A stretch of DNA of 63,335 nucleotides from an uncultured Eubacteriales bacterium (GTDB lineage: Bacteria; Bacillota; Clostridia; Peptostreptococcales; Anaerovoracaceae): the NCBI GenBank assembly GCA_902776285.1, contig CACYPK010000024.1, positions 1-63,335 on the forward strand, given 5' to 3'. The position numbers and the translations under genes were made by a program. Within the stretch, counting starts at the first letter, position 1, and each line of letters begins with the position of its first letter. Shown piece by piece: positions 41,615-50,086 of the stretch. The notes below the pieces were generated by a model. The model was given only the letters and a program-made list of their open reading frames with translations. It ran no database searches and was not told where the DNA came from.

Positions 41615-43219
41615 TTACAGACTCTTTGTCAGCGTCAGGATGTTGGCGCCATCCTTATATTCATATTTAACATCATCCATGGACTGCTTTACCATGAATA
41701 CGCCGAGTCCGCCCACAGGACGGTCAGCTGCCGAAAGCGTCACGTCAGGATCTTCCTTTGCCAGAGGATCATACGGCTTGCCGTGGTCGAGGAAGGTGAT
41801 CTTCACCTGCACGGGCTCGTCATTGACCTCTACTCTCACGGTAGCTCTTCCTTTGTCAGGATAGTAAGCGTATTTCGCTATGTTGATGAATATTTCCTCT
41901 ACCGCGAGATCGATCTGCATCTGGGCCTTCATGGAGCATCCGACCTTTTCGAGCCTCTCGTCCACGAACGCGGTCACGGTGCTCAAGTTCTCTTCTATGG
42001 CTTCGATGTCGAGCTCGTTCTTCACTTTCTTCTCTTCCAGATCGACATCAAACAGCAGTGTGTCGTACTTTCCGAGAAGTTCGATGAGTTCCTTTGTCCA
42101 CAGGTCTATCTCAGCCTTGCGGGCAGGATCCTCCAGGCCTCCGCGTCTTATTGAGCGCCTTATGAGCCTGGTATATCCGACTATGCGGGCCTTGTCTTCT
42201 ACGCTGCGTACGACCTCTTCATCGTCGGTCTCCAGATATGCCCTCAGAGTCTTTTGCCAGAACTCAGTCGCCGTATCGAGATCGAATCCCTGGAAAGCCT
42301 TGATCGCTTCGTGGTCTATCTCAAAGAATCCGGCATAGGCGTTGAACATGGATGCCAGCTCGAATACCGGGTTGCCCACCGCCAGAGTATCCATGTCGAC
42401 GAGAAGCACCTCATCGTCCTGGAGTTCGAGGTTCTTGGTGTGGTAGTCGCCGTGTATCATGTGGTCGTTATGCGGGACCGCCTCTACCATGGCGAGCAGT
42501 TTCTTTGCAGCGTCTTCCGGCAGATAGTCCTGCATGAACTTAGCCCATCCGACTACAGTCTCCTTCATGTCCGGCAGTTTTCCCTCAGGCACCACCGTGG
42601 AGTGTATCAGTTTGAGCATCTTTACATATTCCTGAACACACCAGTCGATCTTATCCGGCTCATTGGCGATCATCTTTGAGAAAGAAGTCGCGTTCAGAAG
42701 TTCGAATACCGAACCGTAGCTGTCGCCGACGCGGACTACGTCATAAGAGATAGCCGTCGGTATGCCCAGTATGAGCGCCAGTCTGGCTACCTCGCGCTCG
42801 TGCTGTATGTCGTCGAGCGCGTCCGCATTCTTGTACACCTTGACTACGTTGTCCTTGTCTATGCGGTAAATGGTACCGTTTGCGCCGCGTCCTATCTCTT
42901 CACAGCCTTCTATCGACACCTGGCGGTACGCCTTCTCCACAGTCATCATCTCGGTGAAGCCGGTCATTTCGAAGACCTCGTAGACCTCAGGCGAAACGTT
43001 TATCACGCGAAGAGACGGGTGGTCCTTTCTGAGCCTCAGGATCACGCGAAGTCCCGCGCTCGAGATGTATTCGAGCGCGCTTGCGTCAAGCACTACTGAA
43101 GCCGGCTTGCTGTCGCCAATGGCTTCACGTATCTTGTTTTCGACATCCGAGGAATTACCGGAATCTATTCGTCCCTCAAGCGATGCGGTGAGGATGTCGT
43201 TGTCCCGATCTATCTTCAT
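41615..43219 (-). CDS. STAS - aminoglycoside/choline-kinase-like - HATPase triple-domain signalling protein
   Basis: A 534-residue fusion. Residues 1-97 are an anti-anti-sigma STAS domain with the phospho-acceptor context YISSAGLRV (Ser53/54). Residues about 104-385 are an APH/choline-kinase fold: glycine loop GRGANGTIY (110-118), Lys127, Brenner motif HGDYHTKN (256-263) and metal motif DMD (275-277), all intact. Residues about 400-534 are a GHKL/RsbW-type ATPase: N-box EEIFINIAKYAY (441-452), G1 box DHG (478-480) and G2 box GGLG (503-506). STAS and RsbW-type domains form partner-switching pairs; here both sit on one chain with a second kinase between them. A separate STAS gene lies 13 bases upstream. 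No sigma factor gene is adjacent. Confidence 0.85.
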   Translation of the reverse strand: MKIDRDNDILTASLEGRIDSGNSSDVENKIREAIGDSKPASVVLDASALEYISSAGLRVILRLRKDHPSLRVINVSPEVYEVFEMTGFTEMMTVEKAYRQVSIEGCEEIGRGANGTIYRIDKDNVVKVYKNADALDDIQHEREVARLALILGIPTAISYDVVRVGDSYGSVFELLNATSFSKMIANEPDKIDWCVQEYVKMLKLIHSTVVPEGKLPDMKETVVGWAKFMQDYLPEDAAKKLLAMVEAVPHNDHMIHGDYHTKNLELQDDEVLLVDMDTLAVGNPVFELASMFNAYAGFFEIDHEAIKAFQGFDLDTATEFWQKTLRAYLETDDEEVVRSVEDKARIVGYTRLIRRSIRRGGLEDPARKAEIDLWTKELIELLGKYDTLLFDVDLEEKKVKNELDIEAIEENLSTVTAFVDERLEKVGCSMKAQMQIDLAVEEIFINIAKYAYYPDKGRATVRVEVNDEPVQVKITFLDHGKPYDPLAKEDPDVTLSAADRPVGGLGVFMVKQSMDDVKYEYKDGANILTLTKSL

Positions 43220-43232
43220 TTGATGCGTTCTC

Positions 43233-43532
43233 CTACTCTATGGTCAATATGTCAGAGAATCCCGTAACATCAAATATTTCGCGGATCTCTTCGGATACGT
43301 TCTTCACCGTCATGCTGCCGCTCGCGTTCTTGGTCTTCTGAGCGGACAGAAGCACGCGAAGGCCGGCGCTCGAGATGTACTCAAGTTCGGAAAAGTCAAA
43401 AACAAGATTCTCCGCGCTGTCAATGCTGGCGCTGAGCTCCTCTTCAAGCTGAGGGGCCGTCAGGGTGTCCAGTCTGCCTGTCATGACTATAACAAGTTCA
43501 TTTCCGTTTACTGTCTTTTTTATATCAAGCAT
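43233..43532 (-). CDS. STAS domain anti-anti-sigma factor
   Basis: A 99-residue single-domain SpoIIAA/RsbV-like protein with the phosphorylation-site context EYISSAGLRVLL (Ser54/55). The ATG at 43532 is chosen because AAAGGAGG lies 8 bases upstream; the longer frame has no site. It is the first gene before the STAS-kinase-HATPase fusion and is the natural partner of that protein's ATPase domain. TATAAT at 43566-43571 gives the probable promoter. Confidence 0.88.
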   Translation of the reverse strand: MLDIKKTVNGNELVIVMTGRLDTLTAPQLEEELSASIDSAENLVFDFSELEYISSAGLRVLLSAQKTKNASGSMTVKNVSEEIREIFDVTGFSDILTIE

Positions 43533-43565
43533 ATACAAAATCCTCCTTTTGCTTGTATCTTGTAT

Positions 43566-43571
43566 ATTATA
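43566..43571 (-). promoter_or_regulatory. -10 box of the STAS operon
   Basis: A perfect TATAAT on the minus strand 34 bases before the STAS ATG. The -35 region is poor. Confidence 0.45.
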
Positions 43572-43607
43572 CAACATATCGCAGCAATTGTATCCGTATG
43601 AAGTTTA

Positions 43608-45818
43608 CTAGTATATAAGAGTCTTGTCTCCGGAAGGAGTCCTCACTACGCGGTGTACTCCGCCCTTCCTGTCTGTCAGCTTTTCTCCGGCCACCGGATG
43701 TTCGCTTATCATAAGAGGTACTCCTCTTTCGTCCGCGACCCCGGTCTCATGCGACGGCATGTACAGCTTGACTCCCATCTCCTTATATGCCAGTCTCGCC
43801 TGCTCATTGAAGACGTTGAGTCCGTAATCGCCGTAGACTTTGACTCCTGCCTGCCTGAATCTTTCGATCCAGCCGAGGTTGCCTATGAGAATGCCGCTGT
43901 CCCCGCACGCGGAAACGATGGCGTCAAAGTTCTCCTCTATGTATCTGTCGAGATTTCCCTTCGACACGTTCATTATGTACGGCACGGATCCTTCTTCGAT
44001 ATCCCTGCCCTCCGCTTTCGCTTCCATGAACAGCTCCAGCGCGACAGGCCTGATTCCGCTGCTGTCGACCTTGCGCTGCCATTCAGAAGCATCCAGTACC
44101 GCTTTTCCGAGATCTTCTTCATCCCTGATGAGCCTCGCGGCGTCTTTGCTGAGAGAAGGAGCCCGGTTATCGATGACCTGTCTCTTGCGGAGCTTCATGA
44201 GCGTCTCGGCTGCTTCGCGCCTCATCTTGTTGACGATGGAAAGAGGCATCATTATGTCGTCGTCCATCTGTATGTCTATGCCCGTGAGGCCAGCGCTGAA
44301 AGGCGTGTCGCCCAGCCTGTCCAGAGAATTCTCTATCATTTCAGGACCGGTCGCCACCTTGACCGCGCGCTTAATCACGTGGTCGGCATTTATCTCGATG
44401 CTGTTTCCTGCTCTTACATCGGTCATCACCAGCGTCGGGAACTGTCCCTCACGCGCGGTGAAAGCCATTGTCACAGGCAGTTTCTTTTCAGGTGTCTCCA
44501 GCGCCGCTTCTACCAGCTTTTTGTCTGTCACCTTGTAAACGGCGTCTCCGGTAAAGGCTCCCCTCGCAAAATCTCCCGCGAGCAGACAGCCCTCGCCTAT
44601 GTCCTTTACGTAAGTGACCACGCCGCCCGCAGGCGAATTGACCAGATAATCTTCTTCTTCGCTTATAAACTCTATACCGTCTCCGCGGTCGAGGACAATG
44701 CCCTGTTCTTTCGCGCTCCTCGCGAGTTCTATGCAAACCAGCTCACGTCCGCGTCTCAGCGCTCCGCGCGCCGCTGCCCTTTCGTCTTTTTCGCTGACCT
44801 TGTTTTCGCTGTCGATCACGGCTATTACGCGGCCCAGCAGCAGTCCCTGATTCTTCGGACTCGCTCCGGACAGCAGATCCGCTCCCGGATTTCCGTGCAG
44901 GTAACCTTCAGTGAAATCCCCACGGTTGAATATCTGCTTTAAGTCGAGCATGTCGTTCTCGTCTACCGAATACAGCTGCGCCGCTTTTTCCGGTCCGTGC
45001 TGCTTGACCAGCTCGTCAAAGAGGTCGATGTACTTGCGGTAAGTCCTTGTCACTATAGCCACGTATTCCGGGCTCTTCATGCGGCCCTCTATCTTGAAGG
45101 ATGCCGCTCCGGACATAACCAGCTGAGGGATGCGTTCAATAAGGCAAAGGTCTTTTGGGCTGAGAGCGTAATACGCCTCGCCTCCCTCTCCCCTGTACGC
45201 GTGCCTGCAAGGCTGGGCGCAGGTGCCGCGGTTGCCCGTGCGGCCGCTTCCTCCTCCCAGGACGCGGCTCATCTGGCACTGGCCTGAATAGCACATGCAA
45301 AGTGAACCGTGAACGAATACTTCGACATCCACGGGAGGATCAAGGGACGCGCAGTACGCCGAAAGATCGGTGATCTCTTCGAGAGTGAGTTCTCTTGCCG
45401 GAACCACCCTTCTGAAGCCGAGCTTAGCGGCTGCAGCGGCTCCTCCCTTATTGTAGAGGGTGCCCTGCGTCGAAAGGTGCAGCGGAAGATCGGGCAGATA
45501 CTTGCGCAGCAGCCTCACAAGTCCCATGTCCTGCACTATGACACCGTCCACGCCAAGTCCGTAGATGTAATTGCAGTAGTTAAAGGCTCTGGCGAGCTCG
45601 CTGTCGGCTATGAGAGTATTGATGGTCATATAGACCTTGACTCCGTGAGCATGAGCGTAGTTGATCGCGTCCGGCAGTTCTTCATCGCTGAAGTTGTCGG
45701 CGAATATCCTCGCGTTGAAAGCCATGCCGCCCATGTATACGGCATCAGCGCCGTTGTTTACGGCAGCTATCAGGTGTTGCTTGCCCCCTACCGGGGCCAG
45801 AAGTTCGGGGCTTTTCAT
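43608..45818 (-). CDS. Peptidase U32 family protein with DUF3656 (RlhA/TrhP-like RNA hydroxylase type)
   Basis: A 736-residue protein. The N-terminal half is a U32 barrel (SPELLAPVGG, GADAVYMGG, HLSTQGT) with the conserved cysteine set CMCYSGQC...GTCAQPC that binds an iron-sulfur cluster in characterised members. A long insert and C-terminal part match DUF3656, as in RlhA (YdcP), which hydroxylates 23S rRNA C2501; other U32 members modify tRNA. The old 'collagenase' label is not supported. ATG at 45818 is preferred for GGAGG 10 bases upstream. Divergent from birA, with a dyad over its promoter. Confidence 0.88.
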   Translation of the reverse strand: MKSPELLAPVGGKQHLIAAVNNGADAVYMGGMAFNARIFADNFSDEELPDAINYAHAHGVKVYMTINTLIADSELARAFNYCNYIYGLGVDGVIVQDMGLVRLLRKYLPDLPLHLSTQGTLYNKGGAAAAAKLGFRRVVPARELTLEEITDLSAYCASLDPPVDVEVFVHGSLCMCYSGQCQMSRVLGGGSGRTGNRGTCAQPCRHAYRGEGGEAYYALSPKDLCLIERIPQLVMSGAASFKIEGRMKSPEYVAIVTRTYRKYIDLFDELVKQHGPEKAAQLYSVDENDMLDLKQIFNRGDFTEGYLHGNPGADLLSGASPKNQGLLLGRVIAVIDSENKVSEKDERAAARGALRRGRELVCIELARSAKEQGIVLDRGDGIEFISEEEDYLVNSPAGGVVTYVKDIGEGCLLAGDFARGAFTGDAVYKVTDKKLVEAALETPEKKLPVTMAFTAREGQFPTLVMTDVRAGNSIEINADHVIKRAVKVATGPEMIENSLDRLGDTPFSAGLTGIDIQMDDDIMMPLSIVNKMRREAAETLMKLRKRQVIDNRAPSLSKDAARLIRDEEDLGKAVLDASEWQRKVDSSGIRPVALELFMEAKAEGRDIEEGSVPYIMNVSKGNLDRYIEENFDAIVSACGDSGILIGNLGWIERFRQAGVKVYGDYGLNVFNEQARLAYKEMGVKLYMPSHETGVADERGVPLMISEHPVAGEKLTDRKGGVHRVVRTPSGDKTLIY

Positions 45819-45875
45819 GACTATGTCCTCCAAATGACATATTAGCATACTTTTAAGCGTTGTACACGTTTTGTA

Positions 45876-45898
45876 TTAAATGACAATCACATTGTCAA
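45876..45898 (-). promoter_or_regulatory. U32-gene promoter overlapped by a 7-bp dyad operator
   Basis: On the minus strand TTGACA (45893-45898), a 17-base spacer and TACAAA. The perfect dyad TGACAAT (45881-45887) - CAC - ATTGTCA (45891-45897) covers the -35 box and spacer, the classic position for a repressor. It also lies just upstream of the birA promoter on the other strand. Confidence 0.6.
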
Positions 45899-45903
45899 CT
45901 GTA

Positions 45904-45932
45904 TTGATAATCTTTTAACACGGTATTACACT
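45904..45932 (+). promoter_or_regulatory. Probable birA promoter
   Basis: TTGATA (45904-45909), a 17-base spacer and TACACT (45927-45932). It starts 6 bases after the dyad at 45881-45897. No recognisable biotin operator of the TTGTTAAC type is seen. Confidence 0.45.
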
Positions 45933-45956
45933 TTTGTTAGATAACAGTATCTCTTT

Positions 45957-46004
45957 TACAGAGAGGAAAAAGGGGTCAGATACAGAGAGGAAAAAGGGGT
46001 CAGA
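45957..46004. repeat. 24-bp perfect tandem duplication carrying the birA ribosome binding site
   Basis: A 24-base unit (TACAGAGAGG followed by AAAAAGGGGTCAGA) occurs exactly twice, at 45957-45980 and 45981-46004, ending 2 bases before the ATG at 46007. Each copy has GAGAGG and AAGGGG, so the mRNA has duplicated Shine-Dalgarno candidates. Confidence 0.95.
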
Positions 46005-46006
46005 AA

Positions 46007-46981
46007 ATGAGTACTAAGGACATAGTCCTTGCTTTATTTGAGAAAAACAGGGGATTCTTTATTTCAGGCGAACAGATCGCTTCAGAACTGAATATAACAA
46101 GGACCGCGGTATGGAAGGCTGTCAAATTCCTTCAGAAAGAAGGCTATGAAATAAAGGCAGTTACCAACAGGGGCTATTGCCTCGATAAGGACTCCGATGT
46201 TCTGTCGGTACGGGGCATACGCAGCCATCTGAATGAAAAATGCGCCGGTCTGAGACCCGAAGTGTTTGTAAGCGTGGGTTCGACCAACACCTTATGCCGC
46301 GACAAGGCGGAGCTCGGAGAAGAAGAAGGCTATGTGGCCGTAGCCGGCGCTCAGACAGCGGGCAGAGGCCGCAGGGGCAGGTCTTTCTACTCTCCTGCTG
46401 ATACCGGCATCTATATGAGCATATTGCTCAGGCCGCAGGGTCTTTCGGGAGATCAGGTCCTGGGATTGACGACCATGGCAGCAGTAGCGGTAAGCGAGTC
46501 AATCGAAGCTGTTTCCGGCAAAAAGGCCGAGATCAAATGGGTCAATGACATCTTTGTCAACGGTAAAAAAGTCTGCGGCATCCTGTCAGAAGCCATGTAT
46601 GAAGTCCCGTCCGGGACTCTCAAAAGCGTGATAGTCGGAATTGGCATAAACGCGTACGCTCCTAAAGCAGGCTTCCCGCCTGAGATAGCTGAGACCGCGG
46701 GCTGCGTTTTCGACAAGACCGAGGTAGGACAGAAGAACCGTCTGGCGGCTGAAGTACTGAACCGCTTCATGAATTATTATGACGATCCGAAAAGCGACGC
46801 TGTCTATGACGAATACAGGACACGCTCTCTGGTGATCGGCAAGGACGTAAACGTCCTGAAAAAAGACGGATCTGTGAAGGCTCACGCCATCGACATCGAC
46901 AGGGACTGCTGTCTGGTAGTCCGTTACAAGGACGGTACGGAAGAAGTGCTGAACTCCGGCGAGATCAGCATCAGATTATAA
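46007..46981 (+). CDS. birA: Bifunctional biotin--[acetyl-CoA-carboxylase] ligase/biotin operon repressor
   Basis: A 324-residue BirA. N-terminal winged helix (1-60, SGEQIASELNITRTAVWKAVKFL), biotin ligase domain with the adenylate loop GRGRRG (119-124) and KWVNDI segment, and the C-terminal SH3-like domain. It attaches biotin to carboxylase lysines and represses biotin genes. The 5' leader has a 24-bp tandem duplication; a strong terminator follows the stop. Confidence 0.96.
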   Translation: MSTKDIVLALFEKNRGFFISGEQIASELNITRTAVWKAVKFLQKEGYEIKAVTNRGYCLDKDSDVLSVRGIRSHLNEKCAGLRPEVFVSVGSTNTLCRDKAELGEEEGYVAVAGAQTAGRGRRGRSFYSPADTGIYMSILLRPQGLSGDQVLGLTTMAAVAVSESIEAVSGKKAEIKWVNDIFVNGKKVCGILSEAMYEVPSGTLKSVIVGIGINAYAPKAGFPPEIAETAGCVFDKTEVGQKNRLAAEVLNRFMNYYDDPKSDAVYDEYRTRSLVIGKDVNVLKKDGSVKAHAIDIDRDCCLVVRYKDGTEEVLNSGEISIRL

Positions 46982-46982
46982 A

Positions 46983-47019
46983 AAAAGCGGGCATCCGGTT
47001 CATCCGGATGCCCTTTTTT
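46983..47019 (+). terminator. Bidirectional terminator between birA and the deaminase operon
   Basis: A perfect 10-bp stem GGGCATCCGG (46989-46998) / CCGGATGCCC (47004-47013), T6 after it on the plus strand and six A before it, so it also works for the convergent minus-strand gene ending at 47036. Confidence 0.93.
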
Positions 47020-47035
47020 ATTGCTTGATAGTTAT

Positions 47036-48394
47036 CTACATCGAAGCGAGGTATCTGCCGAGTTCCTTGTTGGAATCAGCCACTACCTTCTCTTCGTCTA
47101 TACCTGTGATCCTGCCGTTCTCGACTGTTATTTCGCCGTCAATGACCGTGTAGTCCACGGCGCCTCTCAGGCCTACCGTACCGAGCACCGACTTAGGGTC
47201 ATAGCAGGCGCCGACCAGTTCGAGACGGTCGGAGTCTACCAGGAAGAAGTCAGCGCACTTGCCGACTTCGATCGAGCCTATCTCCTTGTCTCTTCCGAGC
47301 AGCCTTGCCGATCCCTTTGTCGCTATCTTCAGCATATCGTAGCCCGTCGGGGCCAGTCTGCTTGAATTGAGTCTGTGCAGCAGGAATCCTACACGGAGTT
47401 CCTCAAGCATGTCGGATCCGTCGTTTGATGCCGATCCGTCTACGCCGAGACCCACCGGGATGCCCATCTCGAGCATCTCAGGGATGCGCGCGATGCCTGA
47501 CGACAGCTTCATGTTTGAGATCGGACAATGGCAGACGCCGGTGCCCGTCTCAGCGAGCAGCTTCAGTTCTTCATCGTTGAAATGTATGCCGTGGGCGTAC
47601 CAGACGTCGTCTCCTATCCACCCCACTCTTTCCATGTAGGCCAGCGGACGGATACCCTCACGCTCAAGCATGTAGTTCTCTTCATCCTTGGTCTCGCACA
47701 GATGCGTATGCAGGCGAACGCCTTTCTCTCTTGCCAGTATCGCGGACTCGCGCAGAAGTTCTTCGGATACCGAGAACGGCGAGCATGGCGCCAGAGCTAT
47801 TCTCCTCTTCGATCTGAACGACCTGTCATGGTACTTGTCGATAAGGTCGATGCTGTCCTTCATGATCTCGTCGACCGTCTGCACCACGCTGTCAGGCGGA
47901 AGTCCCCCGTCCTTCACGGACAGGTCCATGGAACCGCGTGAGAAGTGCATCCTTACACCCAGCTTGTCCGCAGCGGCAGCCTGTGCGCCGATGAGGTCAC
48001 CTGCCCCCGCAGGGAAAACGTAGTGATGATCGAACACGGTAGTGCAGCCGTTCTTCATAAGCTCACCCATGCCGGTGAGCGATGAAAGATATACAGTATC
48101 CTCGTTAAGGTTCTTCCAGATCTCATAGAGCGTCTTGAGCCAGTCGAAGAGCTCCATGTTCTGCACCTTCTCGAGGTTGCGCGAGAACACCTGATACAGG
48201 TGGTGATGAGCGTTTACAAGACCCGGATAGCAAAGCATCCCCTTGCCGTCGATGACTTTGTCCGCCTCGCGTTCTTCAGGACCGATGTACTCGATAAGGC
48301 CGTCCTTGCAGAAGATGTTGGCGTTCTCATACACCGTGTCCTTGCCATCGCACGATACTATCGCGCGAATGTTTTTGACCAGTAATGTACTCAT
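47036..48394 (-). CDS. 8-oxoguanine deaminase / SsnA-like amidohydrolase
   Basis: A 452-residue metal-dependent hydrolase of the TrzN/AtzB/8-oxoguanine deaminase group. Metal motif H63-x-H65 in VNAHHHL, later HTHLCE, WYAHGIH, CHCPISN and GLGVDGSASND. The segment LYQVFSRN...LFDWLKTLYEIW and the DHHYVFP motif are typical of 8-oxoguanine deaminases, which convert 8-oxoguanine to urate. The related SsnA occurs in urate-degradation clusters; I cannot separate the two fully. Last gene of the MFS-RidA-deaminase operon, which suggests purine salvage or breakdown. Confidence 0.82.
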   Translation of the reverse strand: MSTLLVKNIRAIVSCDGKDTVYENANIFCKDGLIEYIGPEEREADKVIDGKGMLCYPGLVNAHHHLYQVFSRNLEKVQNMELFDWLKTLYEIWKNLNEDTVYLSSLTGMGELMKNGCTTVFDHHYVFPAGAGDLIGAQAAAADKLGVRMHFSRGSMDLSVKDGGLPPDSVVQTVDEIMKDSIDLIDKYHDRSFRSKRRIALAPCSPFSVSEELLRESAILAREKGVRLHTHLCETKDEENYMLEREGIRPLAYMERVGWIGDDVWYAHGIHFNDEELKLLAETGTGVCHCPISNMKLSSGIARIPEMLEMGIPVGLGVDGSASNDGSDMLEELRVGFLLHRLNSSRLAPTGYDMLKIATKGSARLLGRDKEIGSIEVGKCADFFLVDSDRLELVGACYDPKSVLGTVGLRGAVDYTVIDGEITVENGRITGIDEEKVVADSNKELGRYLASM

Positions 48395-48422
48395 GAGTCC
48401 ATACTCCTTCTGTTCAGCCCGC

Positions 48423-48791
48423 TTATGCCTCAGCTATGGCTTCTATCTCGCAGAGCACTCCCTTCGGAAGAGCCTTGGCCGCTACGCAGCTCCTTGCCGG
48501 CTTTGATGTGAAGTAATCGGCGTAAACCGCGTTGAAAGCCGCGAAATCGCCCATATCCGCGAGGAAGCATGTGGTCTTGATGACCTTGTCGAATCCCGAG
48601 CCTGCCGCCTCAAGAAGAGCTCCTACGTTCTTGCAGCTCTGATGAGCCTGAGCTTCGATGCCGGAAGGTACTTCGCCCGTAGCAGGGTCTACCGGGATCT
48701 GGCCCGATGTATAGACGAATCCGTTCGAGATAAATCCCTGTGAATAAGGTCCGATGGCTCCCGGAGCCTTGTCAGTCGCGATCACTTTCAT
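48423..48791 (-). CDS. ridA: RidA family enamine/imine deaminase
   Basis: A 122-residue YjgF/YER057c/UK114 protein. Trimeric family; Arg100 and Glu116 in the final ARSCV...CEIEAIA stretch are the expected substrate-binding residues, with AIGPYSQG near the start. It hydrolyses reactive imines. It starts at the end of the MFS gene and precedes the amidohydrolase, so a role in the same purine route is possible. Confidence 0.93.
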   Translation of the reverse strand: MKVIATDKAPGAIGPYSQGFISNGFVYTSGQIPVDPATGEVPSGIEAQAHQSCKNVGALLEAAGSGFDKVIKTTCFLADMGDFAAFNAVYADYFTSKPARSCVAAKALPKGVLCEIEAIAEA

Positions 48792-48792
48792 A

Positions 48793-50046
48793 TCAGTTCT
48801 CCTTTCTCTCCTTCATGGTAAGCATCAGCACGGCGATAAGTATGACGATGACCGCCGCCGATGCGGACCATATGACTTTTCCCGGCAGGAACGATTCCGT
48901 GCCGTCATTGTTGACTATAACTTCAGCGTTTCTGAGAAGCCACGCGCTCACCGCGGGTCCTATGAGTCCCGGTACGAATACCTGGCCTATGATGCGGACG
49001 CCCTGGAACTGCCCCGCTCTGCCCTCAGGGATATTGTCCCTGATCATAGCTCCGAATATCGACATGCCGGCAAGATAACCGGTCATGGCGATCAGCGAGC
49101 CGATGAACGCCTGCAGGGCCGCGTGAGCGTGCGTGAAATATAATATGGCATATCCCGCCAGCAGCATCCCCGTCACCGGCAGGATGCTCTTAATGAAGCC
49201 CTTGCTGTCATAGAGCCTGCCGTAGAACACGGTAGCGACTGCCGCGAGCAGTATGGCCGGCGCGAATATCATGACGTAATTCTCGAGTCCCAGCGTCTGC
49301 TCATAATAGATGATCAGGTAAGGCATGAATATCTGAATCGATATGCCGAATATGGCAAAGTTGAGCAGCGTAAGATAGAGTCTTTTGTTTTCTTTCGCCA
49401 CGGACGGCCTGAAACTGTACGTGAGCGTCTCGCCCATGCTCTCTTCGGACTTTTTCAGCTTTGGATCTTCCTCTATGATGAACCAGCCGAGCGCTCCTAT
49501 AAGCGTGGTCGCTATGCCTATCACGTAGTAAATGGTGACCCAGGCCGAATGCTCGTCAAGGTTGAAGCTCATGAAGCCTCCGAAAACGACAAGCACGGCG
49601 ACAAGCGGCATCATGGAATTGACGCCCTCTATCCTGCCCCTGTTGGTGGAGTCTCCCCTGTCCGTCAGCCATGCGTTGTACGCGGCGTCATTGGCAGTGG
49701 ATCCGAAGTAAGTCATGACGCAGTCCATCACTATGGTGAGGATTATGCTGTGGATATACGCGAAGGCTATTATGCTGATGCCCCAGATCATGTATCCTAC
49801 GCTCATGAACGCCTTGCGCTTGCCCACCTTGTCCGAGACAGCTCCCATGATGATGGTCGTGAGAGCCGCCGTCACAGCGCTGGCCATTACCATAGCCGAG
49901 ATGTCCGCTGCAGCAGCGTGGAACATCTTGTAGATGAACACATTGAAGTACATGTTCTCTACTACCCATGCGACCTGTCCCATGAGACCGAAGATCAGCA
50001 TGGATATCCAGAATTTTCTTCCGAGTTTAGTCTGCATCTGACTCAC
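48793..50046 (-). CDS. MFS transporter
   Basis: A 417-residue twelve-helix major facilitator protein with the loop motif GAVSDKVGKRKA after helix 2 and a related YGRLYDSKGF loop in the second half. The substrate is not evident; placement upstream of RidA and the 8-oxoguanine-deaminase-like enzyme suggests a purine or degradation product. RBS GGAAGGTGAG, with TGATACAAT (extended -10) upstream. Confidence 0.85.
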   Translation of the reverse strand: MSQMQTKLGRKFWISMLIFGLMGQVAWVVENMYFNVFIYKMFHAAAADISAMVMASAVTAALTTIIMGAVSDKVGKRKAFMSVGYMIWGISIIAFAYIHSIILTIVMDCVMTYFGSTANDAAYNAWLTDRGDSTNRGRIEGVNSMMPLVAVLVVFGGFMSFNLDEHSAWVTIYYVIGIATTLIGALGWFIIEEDPKLKKSEESMGETLTYSFRPSVAKENKRLYLTLLNFAIFGISIQIFMPYLIIYYEQTLGLENYVMIFAPAILLAAVATVFYGRLYDSKGFIKSILPVTGMLLAGYAILYFTHAHAALQAFIGSLIAMTGYLAGMSIFGAMIRDNIPEGRAGQFQGVRIIGQVFVPGLIGPAVSAWLLRNAEVIVNNDGTESFLPGKVIWSASAAVIVILIAVLMLTMKERKEN

Positions 50047-50086
50047 CTTCCGCTAACAGATTTACCGCTATGATTGTATCACGCCT

